A stretch of DNA of 64,000 nucleotides from Alkalimarinus alittae. GTDB lineage: Bacteria > Pseudomonadota > Gammaproteobacteria > Pseudomonadales > Oleiphilaceae. Under the pieces are notes generated by a model. The model was given only the letters and a program-made list of their open reading frames with translations. It did not search any database and was not told the DNA's origin. Position 1 is the stretch's first letter. The number at the start of each line of letters is the position of its first letter. The translations under genes and the position numbers were made by a program. Below are positions 40,260-49,321 of the stretch, piece after piece. The stretch is from the NCBI RefSeq assembly GCF_026016465.1, contig NZ_CP100390.1, positions 3,657,001 through 3,721,000 on the forward strand. The letters run 5' to 3'.

Positions 40260-40661
40260 TCAGTCCTGAACCAGGATCTTAAAAGAGTTTACCGTTGGGT
40301 TTGGTGCAACCCCTTGAACGGTCTTGCTTTCATGAGGCGTGATGCTGATTGGCAACCAAGGAAGACTATCAATAGCAACTTCAAACCCATTTTTATCTAG
40401 CCATTTAAATTTATACTGAAAGTTAAGCTGACTCCCTGAGTCATTTTTTATGGCGACCTGGGCTTTCAATAAGTTGCCGACAAACCCCGTTTTGGTGTCG
40501 GCTATGGATAAGTTATCAGATAGTAGTCCACTATTAGACTCAATAATTTGAGTCGTACCATCATCATTAACCGTAACTGTCGCAGTTTCATTAACTGCAC
40601 AGCCCAATATGGCAGAAGACAGCCCTGCAAGCATTACTGTTCTTAACACTACTCTTCGCAT
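40260..40661 (-). CDS. ycfL: YcfL-like lipoprotein (DUF1425)
   Basis: 133 residues with a lipoprotein signal (lipobox ILGC, Cys 21). The domain LKAQVAIKNDSGSQLNFQYKFKWLDKNGFEV is a compact Ig-like fold typical of DUF1425. It lies 26 bases upstream of lpoB, the gene order also seen in E. coli, and 33 bases downstream of the COG3014-like gene. The function is unknown; genomic pairing with lpoB suggests a shared outer-membrane complex. Confidence 0.88.
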   Translation of the reverse strand: MRRVVLRTVMLAGLSSAILGCAVNETATVTVNDDGTTQIIESNSGLLSDNLSIADTKTGFVGNLLKAQVAIKNDSGSQLNFQYKFKWLDKNGFEVAIDSLPWLPISITPHESKTVQGVAPNPTVNSFKILVQD

Positions 40662-40694
40662 TTCCGTGCTCCTTGTGACGCTATATTACTTAGA

Positions 40695-42095
40695 TTAAAG
40701 TTCGTATACCTGCGTAATTAAACTATTATTTGCATTAACTATTCTTACAAAGATCGTTCGCTTCGCCTGAACATCCAGCGAAACGTTGGTGTGAGCCAAA
40801 GGCGTAGAAAAGGTAACAACCCTTTCTCCTTCATTAAGGTTAAACCGCATCACCTGCCCTGTTTGAGGAAGCGTCAACCAACTACGTCTATCTGCACTCT
40901 CAGATATAATATTATAGGCCGTAGCTATCAACTGACCAGCCCAGCCGCCATGCGACTCTGCTTGTTTTTGCAGTTCATACTTAGCATACCCTCTCAACAC
41001 CTGCCGTACCATTAAAGCAGGCACTTGCTCCTTAAGGCTTTTAACCGCAAGAGCGCCCACATCCACCACGGTTTCAGTCCAACCTAAATCATTAAAGTCT
41101 TCATCTGAGGCCCTTAAGTGCTGACTCACAGGCCAGTGCTGAATATCGTAATAGGGAAATGCCAAAGAGATAAGACCGCCATCAAACGTCGGTAGCGGTA
41201 TTTTTATTTCACTCTTAGCAGGAACAAACCCATCCTCAAAAAACACAACAACAACACCTTGGTTATCGTTTGCCTGATTGAAGTCAGTATTACTAGGCTG
41301 CCCACCTAACTTATAAGTGACTCTCGCTATATCCTGTTTGAGTAATTGACTACCCGAATTGATCTCTAACGCTTTTTTATAATCAACCAACGCAGAGTTA
41401 AGCTCTCCTACTGACTCCCAAAAAGCAGCTGAAGCATAAAATGTATACGCATTCTGAAATGAACTTTTTACACGTCCAACAACAGGATCCAACCCCGAGA
41501 ATGCAGGTGTTAAAGCATTCAGGTCAATATTTTCTTCTTCCGCTTTCTCAAAAGCATTTGCTACTTCTTTTTCATGCTTTTCTAGTAAGACGCGCTGCTC
41601 TAAAGCAACCCGTCTAAATTCGACAGAAGCACCTTCAAGATCCCCTTCACCTAAATAATTAAAGGCTTGATGATGGTGAGTAAAAATACGCTCGTAACCA
41701 GCGCCTTTATAAGGAATGGCATTATCATTAACCAATAACGAAGAGCCTTGCGCAGCCGCTTTTGATAACTCAATAGTCGATGCTAAATCTTGCTCATCAA
41801 AACTTGAAATAACAAACTCGAAATCTGATTTACTTTCATCAAAACGAGAACTGAGTTGTGTAATGCGACCCCGCTCCATCATGTAAAGCATCGCATCCGC
41901 ACCCTCTCTCTCTTCGTCTAACTTGGCTAAAGTGGTCGCGATACCGGCATCAGTTTGATTTGTGGAAATAATCTTCTTAAATGCAGTCGCTTGAGTGGGG
42001 TATGCTGTAAAAAGAGAAGATGTGGCGCACCCCTGCAGTAAAGCGAACAAGACTGATACTAGAATGCCTCGAACAATAAAACTTGACCAGCCCAT
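40695..42095 (-). CDS. COG3014-like outer-membrane lipoprotein with helical repeats
   Basis: 466 residues from ATG 42095 (AAGGAA upstream; the frame extends to 42164 without support). Lipobox LLQGC, Cys 23. The N-terminal half (about 40-270) is helical with TPR-like segments (SAAFWESVGELNSALVDYKKALEINSG). The C-terminal half is beta-rich and includes VVVFFEDGFVPAKSEIKIPLP and a final domain RSWLTLPQTGQVMRFNLNEG. This is the pattern of COG3014 proteins found with YcfL and LpoB homologues in marine gammaproteobacteria. First gene of the cluster; function unknown. Confidence 0.82.
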   Translation of the reverse strand: MGWSSFIVRGILVSVLFALLQGCATSSLFTAYPTQATAFKKIISTNQTDAGIATTLAKLDEEREGADAMLYMMERGRITQLSSRFDESKSDFEFVISSFDEQDLASTIELSKAAAQGSSLLVNDNAIPYKGAGYERIFTHHHQAFNYLGEGDLEGASVEFRRVALEQRVLLEKHEKEVANAFEKAEEENIDLNALTPAFSGLDPVVGRVKSSFQNAYTFYASAAFWESVGELNSALVDYKKALEINSGSQLLKQDIARVTYKLGGQPSNTDFNQANDNQGVVVVFFEDGFVPAKSEIKIPLPTFDGGLISLAFPYYDIQHWPVSQHLRASDEDFNDLGWTETVVDVGALAVKSLKEQVPALMVRQVLRGYAKYELQKQAESHGGWAGQLIATAYNIISESADRRSWLTLPQTGQVMRFNLNEGERVVTFSTPLAHTNVSLDVQAKRTIFVRIVNANNSLITQVYEL

Positions 42096-42377
42096 AGTAC
42101 AAAATTCCTTTTTCAAGATGCTCGAATTATATTCATTAAATGCAAAGGGCAGCAAGACAAACACCGCAACAAAACCTTTCTATGCTTGGTTTTACGGCTG
42201 AGTTGGCATGGTTTATCACACCTCTGGTTATCTTATTCTCGACAGTTTATACTACGCCCCCTTTACTATACGCTCTATTCGTTAGCACCCAAACATTTGA
42301 GATGCTGTTTTAAACTGTCAAACTGAACCTATCGAGCCGATAGCAGAACTCAGTCGTTAACACTCGAAGATAAGCCT

Positions 42378-44042
42378 ATGCCGCAGCAGAAAAAACTGGC
42401 TCTTGCCAGCATAAAAAGCATGTATCGAGTCTTTACCGTGCCTGAAGCACCGGACTCAACGCTGAGCCAAATTGACAAAAACATCTCTCGAAATCTTGCA
42501 GGCTTTCTTCAAGACCATATTGTCGCGGTTGAAAAAGATTTATCTGAAGTGGAAAAAGACTTCGCTGATCCTAAAATTCCTGACAAGCCCATCTTTGTCT
42601 CAGAACAAACCCAGTTTTTGCTTGATAAAGTCGTTGCGCAATCTGTTCATACTGCATCACCTAGTTTTGTCGGTCATATGACCTCAGCGCTTCCTTATTT
42701 TATGCTGCCTCTTTCTAAAATAATGATTGCGCTTAACCAAAATCTGGTAAAAACCGAAACATCCAAAGCCTTCACACCGCTAGAACGCCAGGTGATGGGG
42801 ATGCTACACCGATTAGTATATGAGCAAGATAATGATTTTTATCATCGTTGGATGCATGACGCATACCATGCACTGGGCTCTATGGCGTCAGGCGGTACTG
42901 TCGCCAATATTACCGCTCTTTGGGCGGCAAGAAACCTAGCGTTCCCACCTGAAGGAAATTTTAAAGGCATTAACCAGCAAGGTTTCTTTAAAGCGCTTCG
43001 GTATTACGGCTACGAAGGTGCTGCCATCGTAGTATCTAAGCGTGGGCATTACTCGCTAAGCAAAACAGCCGATTTACTAGGCATTGGCCGCGAAAACATC
43101 ATCGCTATTGATACTGATGACAACAACCGAATTCAACTCGACCAACTAAGAAAAAAATGCATCGAGTTACAAAACAAAAAAATCAAAATTATTTCTATTG
43201 TAGGTATTGCCGGAACAACAGAAACAGGTAATGTTGACCCACTAGATGAGCTTGCTGAGATCGCACGAGAGTTTAAAGCACACTTCCATGTCGACGCTGC
43301 ATGGGGAGGGCCTACCCTTTTCTCTAGACAGAATAAACACCTTCTCAAAGGCATAGAAAAAGCAGACTCAGTCACACTTGATGCCCACAAACAGCTTTAC
43401 GTACCAATGGGGGCTGGTTTGGTATTATTTAAAGACCCAACCAAACTTAATTCGATTGAGCACCATGCTCAGTACATCATACGTAAAGGCTCAAAAGACC
43501 TTGGCAGCACAACCTTAGAGGGCTCACGACCGGGCATGGCAATGCTGGTTCACTCAGGTCTTAAAATCATTGGCCGTGAGGGCTATGAAATCTTAATAAA
43601 CCAAGGGATCGAAAAAGCACGCGCCTTTGCCAATATTATTGAGCAAAATGAGCTGTTCGAACTCATTACAAAACCTGAATTAAATATACTCACCTATCGT
43701 TATTGTCCCAACTGGGCACAAATCGCGCTCTTACAGGCGTCTCCTGACGAGATGGAGAGGATTAATACTCACCTCAATAGAATCACCAAGTTCATTCAAA
43801 AAACTCAACGTGAACTCGGAAAGGCATTTGTATCAAGAACCTGTTTAGAGCCATTGCGGTATCAAGCCGTGCCCTGCGTAGTATTTAGAGTGGTGCTCGC
43901 TAATCCGCTCACAACGATAGAGATACTAGAAGAGATCCTTAGTGAGCAGGCTGAGCTAGCCAAGCACCCTAAAATTGCGAGTGAAGTCGCAGCATTTGAA
44001 AAACTATGTAGCCATCATAGCACTCAAACTAAAGCCTGCTAG
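42378..44042 (+). CDS. panP: PanP-type pyridoxal-dependent aspartate 1-decarboxylase
   Basis: 554 residues of the glutamate decarboxylase-like group II PLP family. PLP-binding Lys 338 lies in TLDAHKQLYVPMGAG; VDAAWGGP supplies the ring-stacking and pyridine-binding residues. The N-terminal extension (MYRVFTVPEAPDSTLSQIDKNIS) and total length fit PanP, which makes beta-alanine from aspartate for pantothenate in Vibrio and relatives that lack pyruvoyl PanD. A glutamate or other amino acid decarboxylase cannot be excluded from sequence alone. The cupin gene follows nine bases later and is likely co-transcribed. Confidence 0.88.
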   Translation: MPQQKKLALASIKSMYRVFTVPEAPDSTLSQIDKNISRNLAGFLQDHIVAVEKDLSEVEKDFADPKIPDKPIFVSEQTQFLLDKVVAQSVHTASPSFVGHMTSALPYFMLPLSKIMIALNQNLVKTETSKAFTPLERQVMGMLHRLVYEQDNDFYHRWMHDAYHALGSMASGGTVANITALWAARNLAFPPEGNFKGINQQGFFKALRYYGYEGAAIVVSKRGHYSLSKTADLLGIGRENIIAIDTDDNNRIQLDQLRKKCIELQNKKIKIISIVGIAGTTETGNVDPLDELAEIAREFKAHFHVDAAWGGPTLFSRQNKHLLKGIEKADSVTLDAHKQLYVPMGAGLVLFKDPTKLNSIEHHAQYIIRKGSKDLGSTTLEGSRPGMAMLVHSGLKIIGREGYEILINQGIEKARAFANIIEQNELFELITKPELNILTYRYCPNWAQIALLQASPDEMERINTHLNRITKFIQKTQRELGKAFVSRTCLEPLRYQAVPCVVFRVVLANPLTTIEILEEILSEQAELAKHPKIASEVAAFEKLCSHHSTQTKAC

Positions 44043-44050
44043 CCAAGCAT

Positions 44051-44524
44051 ATGATCAGCAAAGACTTTATCATCAAGTCCTTAGCGCTTACCCCTCATAT
44101 CGAAGGCGGTTACTTTAAAAGAACATACGAGTCAGCGCTCAAAACCGAAAACACCCAATCGGCTATGAGCTCAATATATTACTTACTGACTGATGACGCC
44201 CCTACAGGCTTTTTCCATCAGAATAAATCAGACATTGCTCATTATTTTCATTCAGGATCTCCCATTAAATACACAATGATTAGTCCTAATGGCGAGCTAA
44301 CAACCAACATACTGGGGCCGGATCTAGAGTTTCAACTCATTGTGAAAGGTGGCTACTGGAAGGCAAGTCAACTATTGACGGGATGTTATGGGCTAGTTAG
44401 TGAGGCCGTCTGCCCAGGCTTTGAATATAGCGATATGAAAATCGCATCTATAGAACTGATGCAATCCTCATATCCAACACACATAAACGAAATAAAACAC
44501 CTTATTAAACCTTTAAAAGGTTAA
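44051..44524 (+). CDS. Cupin domain protein (DUF985/cupin_5)
   Basis: 157 residues. The cupin_5 pattern is clear: PHIEGGYFKRTYES, SSIYYLLTDDAPTGFFHQNKSDIAHYFHSG, and VSEAVCPGFEYSDMKIA near the end. The conserved Glu, His and Tyr residues could bind a sugar or metal, but substrates of the family are not established. It follows panP closely and overlaps the convergent small gene by four bases. Confidence 0.88.
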   Translation: MISKDFIIKSLALTPHIEGGYFKRTYESALKTENTQSAMSSIYYLLTDDAPTGFFHQNKSDIAHYFHSGSPIKYTMISPNGELTTNILGPDLEFQLIVKGGYWKASQLLTGCYGLVSEAVCPGFEYSDMKIASIELMQSSYPTHINEIKHLIKPLKG

Positions 44525-44787
44525 TAAAGCGCACTCTCGTCCTCTAATACATCTTTAATAATATCGATAAAAATACGATCAGCATCACTAAGAACCTCAG
44601 GAATTCTCACAATAGTCTGAGAACTAATAGCTTCAGCAATTTTAGCATCCGCATCGGGTTCATTCTTAAGGTTTCGCGCAATATCCATACATGTACTAGC
44701 AACAGTAGGGTCACTTAGCACCTTTTTGATAAAGGTCCGCAATTCTGAAATAACCTTAGCCTGACGACTTTCTTCTGCACTACTCAT
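44521..44787 (-). CDS. Small acidic cytoplasmic protein, unknown
   Basis: 88 residues, no signal peptide or membrane segment; mostly helical, acidic, with no motif I recognise. The ATG has GGGAGT about nine bases upstream, and the gene converges on the cupin gene with a four-base overlap at the stop codons, so both ends are plausible. Real gene probable but function unknown. Confidence 0.6.
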   Translation of the reverse strand: MSSAEESRQAKVISELRTFIKKVLSDPTVASTCMDIARNLKNEPDADAKIAEAISSQTIVRIPEVLSDADRIFIDIIKDVLEDESALY

Positions 44788-44957
44788 AAAATCACTCCCA
44801 AAGACACAGATCTAGAAATAATAAAACAGGCGTTAACAAAGCGCCTGCATAATTGAATTTATTATCGCCTCACAGCGTTGAGCCGCTTTACCCATGCGGG
44901 CATAACTTAGCTGCACAGCCTTAAACCATTTAACTCGCTCAGAAGCATTCTGAAGAC

Positions 44958-45863
44958 TCACTCACCAAAAACTTGATTACGCCCATTTTCTTTGGCTTTA
45001 TATAAGTTTTGGTCAGCCTTATCGATCAATTGCGTAGCGGCTTGATCTTTAACTTTTTCTGCGCAACCTGCGCTGATCGTCAAATAGTTACCCGTAGACG
45101 AAAATTCATGGCTTATCATTTGGTTTTCAATCGTCCCTCTTAGCCGCTCTGCCACCCGCATAGACCCCTCCAAGGTTGTATTAGGCAGTAACACAACAAA
45201 CTCTTCGCCGCCGTAGCGCGCGACGATATCAGTAGGCCTAAGCAAGCTACTCAATAACGTTTTTGCTACCAATCGTAATGTGTCATCCCCTGCCAAATGA
45301 CCATAGTTATCGTTATAAGCTTTAAACGAGTCTATATCAATCATTATTACTGAAAGCGGCAAAGACTCTCTAGATGAACGCGCCCACTCCCGACCATAGA
45401 GCAGGACAAATCCACGGCGGTTATTCAACTCTGTCAGAGCATCAATGTGTGCAAGCTGGGATAACTTCTCATTCGTTTTTTGAAGCTGTTCTTGTATCTC
45501 AACAATACGCCCCATTGCCCGAACCATTGCCTGAAGCACGGGGCCGTTTACAGGCTTGGCAAGATAGGCATCACCACCGGCATTAATACCTTCTACAAAG
45601 TGTGCATCTGAAGAGTTAGAGCTAAGAAAAACAATCGGTAGCCAGTCGCCAAAAAGTCTAGCCCTAATCCTCCGCGTAACTTCGAATCCATCGATGCCAG
45701 GTAGCTGAATATCCATTATGACGAGGTTTATCTGCTTTTTGTCAAACAGCTCCATCGCACTTTCACCGGTTTCAGCTGTTACCACGCGATGCCCCATTTC
45801 CTCTATGTAGGCGGTAACAAGCTCGCGGATAGCTCGACTATCTTCAACTAATAATACATTCAT
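44958..45863 (-). CDS. Response regulator with GGDEF diguanylate cyclase domain
   Basis: 301 residues. Receiver domain (1-120) with acidic pocket VEDS, phosphoacceptor Asp 51 (IMDIQLPG), and LAKPV lysine. A short coiled-coil linker (about 120-135) leads to a GGDEF domain with intact active-site motif RYGGEEFVVLLP. It should make cyclic di-GMP when phosphorylated, as in PleD- or WspR-like proteins. No RxxD inhibitory site directly before the motif is visible. No cognate kinase gene is adjacent. The RBS is weak but the N-terminus is exact for the family. Confidence 0.93.
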   Translation of the reverse strand: MNVLLVEDSRAIRELVTAYIEEMGHRVVTAETGESAMELFDKKQINLVIMDIQLPGIDGFEVTRRIRARLFGDWLPIVFLSSNSSDAHFVEGINAGGDAYLAKPVNGPVLQAMVRAMGRIVEIQEQLQKTNEKLSQLAHIDALTELNNRRGFVLLYGREWARSSRESLPLSVIMIDIDSFKAYNDNYGHLAGDDTLRLVAKTLLSSLLRPTDIVARYGGEEFVVLLPNTTLEGSMRVAERLRGTIENQMISHEFSSTGNYLTISAGCAEKVKDQAATQLIDKADQNLYKAKENGRNQVFGE

Positions 45864-46049
45864 CTAACTTCCGGCAAAAAATTGAGTTATCAAATATGGC
45901 TAATTTATAGTAAGGCGTACTTATATTAAGACATACGTCTATATCAACCTACTTATACTATAGCCAAAATTATCAATGTATATATGGAATTAGTTAAAAC
46001 TAGAGAAAGAAACAGGTGGTGTCATTATAAATACGAATCGAAGGAATGA

Positions 46050-46078
46050 GACAGCAGCCATTAAACAAAGCTGCTGTC
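46050..46078 (-). terminator. Hairpin downstream of pitA
   Basis: Nine-base arms GACAGCAGC (46050-46058) and GCTGCTGTC (46070-46078) with an 11-base loop, starting 17 bases after the pitA stop. The T run on the minus strand is poor, so termination strength is uncertain. Confidence 0.5.
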
Positions 46079-46094
46079 ATACACTATATCGCTA

Positions 46095-47666
46095 CTAGGG
46101 GATCATCATGCCCCTAATAGTAAAGAACAAGACAGCAGCCAATAGTGCCGAAGCGGGCACCGTTATAATCCACGCTGCGGCAATTTTCGCTAAATGAGAG
46201 CGTTTTACCAACTCTTCACGATAAACAAGTTTTAAGCGTTTTCGCTCACTTTTCGGCAAGTGAACCTCAGCGGTCTTTTTCTTCAGTTTTTTCAGCATCT
46301 GATCCATTTCATCAACGGATGCTTTTTTAAAATCTTCTAAGAATTTTTTAACCTGCTCACGATCTTTACCTTCATGAAGCTCTGCAATAGAGTGCAGCTG
46401 GCTAGCATAGCTAACCTTTAGATATTCTCTCAAGAAACCCACGCCAAAAATGCCTCCAACGGCAATATGAGTAGAACTCACAGGCAACCCTAACTGAGAA
46501 GCAAAAATAACAGTTATCGCTGCAGCCATTGCCACACAGTAAGCGCGAATTTTGTTTAACTCAGTAATTTCAGATCCGACCGTTTTAATTAACTTTGGTC
46601 CGTAAAGCATCAGCCCAAGCGATATACCGATAGCGCCAACCATCATCACCCAGATCGGAATATTCGCTTTTGCAGAAATACCAGAATCAACAATTGAGTT
46701 ACTTATTGCAGCCAAAGGCCCAACAGCATTGGCTACATCGTTCGCCCCATGAGCAAAACTTAGCATTGCAGCCGCAAATATTAGAGGGATGGTAAAAAGC
46801 GCGTTAACGCCATCTCTAGAGTTCTCAATGCTACTCGCTAGACGATTGATTGCAGGCTTAACTAGCACTAAAACGACAATGGCCGCTGCAAACCCTATGC
46901 TAATGGCCGTTAAAAAATCAAGCTCCCATATTTTCTTAAGGCCTTTAAGGGCTAAATAAGTAACAAACGCCCAAGCCATCAAAGCAATTAATAGGGGGAC
47001 GATTCGTTTTGCCGCGCTACTTACATCATCTCTATAAAGTATCGTTTTCTTTATAAATAAGAGGAACGCAGCAGCAATTATTCCACCCAGTGCAGGCGAT
47101 ATAACCCAGCTAGCAGCGATCGCGCCCATTTTGCTCCAGTTTGCGACATCAAAACCACCCGCTGCAACACCAGCCCCTAACACTCCGCCAACAATAGAGT
47201 GCGTTGTAGAAACAGGTGCCCCTAACCAAGTGGCTAAGTTAAGCCAGAGAGCACCCGCTAGCAATGCAGCCATCATCAGCCATACAAATACATCAGGATC
47301 GGTGATCGATGTTGGATCAATGATGCCTTTTTTAATGGTGCTAACCACCTCACCGCCAGCCAATAACGCCCCTGCGGCTTCAAATATTGCGGCTATCAGT
47401 ATCGCACCCGTTAATGTCAGTGCGTTGGAGCCAACGGCAGGGCCTACATTGTTAGCTACGTCATTGGCGCCAATATTCATGGCCATATAGCCGCCAATCA
47501 TCGCGGCAATAATTAATAGATAGTTGTCGTCGATACCACTTGTCATTGTGGCGACATAAAACATGATACCGACCATAAAGAAAAGGCCGATTCCCAAACG
47601 CATCATTTCGTTTTGATAAGGGGCTGCTGCTTTTTCAATTTGATTAATGTTAGAAAACTCCATCAC
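46095..47666 (-). CDS. pitA: Low-affinity inorganic phosphate transporter, PiT family
   Basis: 523 residues with about ten transmembrane helices in two homologous halves. Each half has the PiT signature: MNIGANDVANNVGPAVGS (about 60-77) and SFAHGANDVANAVGPLAAIS (about 302-321). A large charged cytoplasmic loop (about 410-490) separates the last helices. Family members carry metal phosphate with protons or sodium into the cell. Many bacteria pair Pit with a PhoU-like DUF47 protein; none is next to it here. No Pho box is seen upstream, unlike phoB. Confidence 0.94.
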   Translation of the reverse strand: MMEFSNINQIEKAAAPYQNEMMRLGIGLFFMVGIMFYVATMTSGIDDNYLLIIAAMIGGYMAMNIGANDVANNVGPAVGSNALTLTGAILIAAIFEAAGALLAGGEVVSTIKKGIIDPTSITDPDVFVWLMMAALLAGALWLNLATWLGAPVSTTHSIVGGVLGAGVAAGGFDVANWSKMGAIAASWVISPALGGIIAAAFLLFIKKTILYRDDVSSAAKRIVPLLIALMAWAFVTYLALKGLKKIWELDFLTAISIGFAAAIVVLVLVKPAINRLASSIENSRDGVNALFTIPLIFAAAMLSFAHGANDVANAVGPLAAISNSIVDSGISAKANIPIWVMMVGAIGISLGLMLYGPKLIKTVGSEITELNKIRAYCVAMAAAITVIFASQLGLPVSSTHIAVGGIFGVGFLREYLKVSYASQLHSIAELHEGKDREQVKKFLEDFKKASVDEMDQMLKKLKKKTAEVHLPKSERKRLKLVYREELVKRSHLAKIAAAWIITVPASALLAAVLFFTIRGMMIP

Positions 47667-48023
47667 ACTGAAACCCGTTAGCTTTTAAATATTTGCTATC
47701 AACCAGTGCATATAGCGACCAGCGACACTCTCGACCCCGAACATATTCGAGTGACCGCCTAGTCTGTAGGCTGCCCGTTAAGTTACAAAACTATATTTTA
47801 ACTTCGTTAACTTAAAGGTGGTGCACTATAGGATGAAACGCTCAAAAATGGAACCGTTTTTAAGCATAAAAATCCACCAAAAGGGCTTCTCCCCTTGCGG
47901 TATACAAAGTGAGCGTTAATGTCAATTTCACCTATTTAGCTAAGAATATGTACTGAAAGAAGCAAGACGATTCGTTTACAATTAAACACATATAAGCTAT
48001 GACTTAAGAGTAGAATAAGAAAT
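47667..48023. other. Divergent intergenic region between pitA and the membrane GGDEF gene
   Basis: 357 bases. An inverted repeat TTAAGTTA / TAACTTAA lies at about 47777-47816 near the pitA side and could be a regulatory site. No gene, terminator or Pho box recognised. Confidence 0.45.
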
Positions 48024-48065
48024 ATGGAGTTAATAAATCGTCCACGTCAATCAGAGCTCAAATGA
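48024..48065 (+). CDS. Candidate 13-codon leader peptide coupled to the membrane GGDEF gene
   Basis: ATG 48024 opens a 13-codon frame (MELINRPRQSELK) whose TGA stop overlaps the next ATG (ATGA at 48062-48065). The GGDEF start itself has no good ribosome site, so reinitiation after this peptide would explain how it is translated. The leader's own site (AAGAAAT) is weak. Seen in sequence; function is inference. Confidence 0.4.
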   Translation: MELINRPRQSELK

Positions 48066-49174
48066 CCCATAGAAATAACCACTCGGATTCAATTCAAGAA
48101 AGGGTAAACACTCGGATCTCGTCTGTAAAAGAAAGAGATGATCAACGGGTACTTGACGTCTCTACAAACCTATCTCTGGGCGCACTGTTCTTTTTAGTGC
48201 TTATCGGCAGTAAATCGCATATTTCGGGCAACCACTTTCATGGCTATATGCTGTATTTTTTTGGTGCCATTACGATAGCTAATTTGGCCAATTACCACTA
48301 CAGCCAAAACAAACTATTTTACCATCGCGCATTTATCTCCATGGTTGGAGTGCTTTTTCTTTATTTAACCGCATCAGGTGGAGAGAGCAACACGGGACCC
48401 TTGTGGTTTTATGTGTTTCCTCCCCTCGGGTTTTATATATTCGGCATCCGAACTGGACTCATTTTGTCAGTCATAGCCGTCATATTGGTAATGATCATAT
48501 TTTCTTTTCCTCAACTCCCCTTTGTCACAACCGAATATGCCACAGACTTTAAAATTCGTTTTATTGCGACCTTTTCGTTTGTTACGGCCTTCGCTTATAT
48601 ACTTGATGATGCAAGAAGATCCGCTAAAAGCGAACTCATCGAGATGGCAACACTCTATGAATATGCAGCGAGAACAGATGAGCTCACTTCACTCTCCAAC
48701 CGGAGGGATATGAAAGAATGTTTAGATAAGGAGTTCTACCGCCATCAGCGTAGTAATAGTTACTTTTCGATTATTTTAATAGACATCGATTACTTTAAGC
48801 GTGTTAACGACACCTATGGTCATGATGCGGGCGACGCAATATTACAAGAGTTTTCATTATTATTGATGGGGCTTTCAAGACAGATTGACGTGGTATCCCG
48901 CTGGGGTGGTGAGGAGTTTCTGATGCTTTTACCCGATACGTCTCTTTTACAAGCTCTCACGCTTGCTGAAAGGCTAAGAGTCGCTGTAGCTGAACATACC
49001 TTTAAATATAAATCTGAAGTCATCCCTGTCACTATGAGTGCGGGTGTTTGCGCGGTTAGCCAACATGAAAGCATTAACCAACTACTAAAGCAGGCCGATA
49101 TCAATTTATACGAAGCAAAGTCAAAGGGGAGAAATCGAATTGAGCCTGCGGTAAAAAGCTTCTCGTCACCGTAA
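48062..49174 (+). CDS. Membrane-bound diguanylate cyclase (GGDEF)
   Basis: 370 residues. Cytoplasmic N-terminus, then about six transmembrane helices (about 38-185), a short coiled coil and a C-terminal GGDEF domain with intact SRWGGEEFLMLLPD motif (about 281-294). The N-terminal sensor region resembles no family I can name. It should synthesise cyclic di-GMP. The start overlaps a small leader frame by an ATGA junction. The EAL protein gene follows after 147 bases in the same direction, so opposing activities are encoded side by side. Confidence 0.92.
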   Translation: MTHRNNHSDSIQERVNTRISSVKERDDQRVLDVSTNLSLGALFFLVLIGSKSHISGNHFHGYMLYFFGAITIANLANYHYSQNKLFYHRAFISMVGVLFLYLTASGGESNTGPLWFYVFPPLGFYIFGIRTGLILSVIAVILVMIIFSFPQLPFVTTEYATDFKIRFIATFSFVTAFAYILDDARRSAKSELIEMATLYEYAARTDELTSLSNRRDMKECLDKEFYRHQRSNSYFSIILIDIDYFKRVNDTYGHDAGDAILQEFSLLLMGLSRQIDVVSRWGGEEFLMLLPDTSLLQALTLAERLRVAVAEHTFKYKSEVIPVTMSAGVCAVSQHESINQLLKQADINLYEAKSKGRNRIEPAVKSFSSP

Positions 49175-49218
49175 GCGGAGAGAAAAAAGCACACAGCATT
49201 ACTTTACATTAGGGCAGC

Positions 49219-49254
49219 GAAAGCCTATATCCTTAGTAATAAATAGGCCTTTTT
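49219..49254 (+). terminator. Possible terminator after the membrane GGDEF gene
   Basis: AAGCCTAT (49220-49227) pairs with ATAGGC (49243-49248) plus one bulge, followed by CTTTTT. A modest stem with a short T run. Confidence 0.4.
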
Positions 49255-49321
49255 GAACTGATACGGTTTCTATTATCAGCAGTGTACCCTTAACAATAAT
49301 AAAATATGATGTACAGACTAT

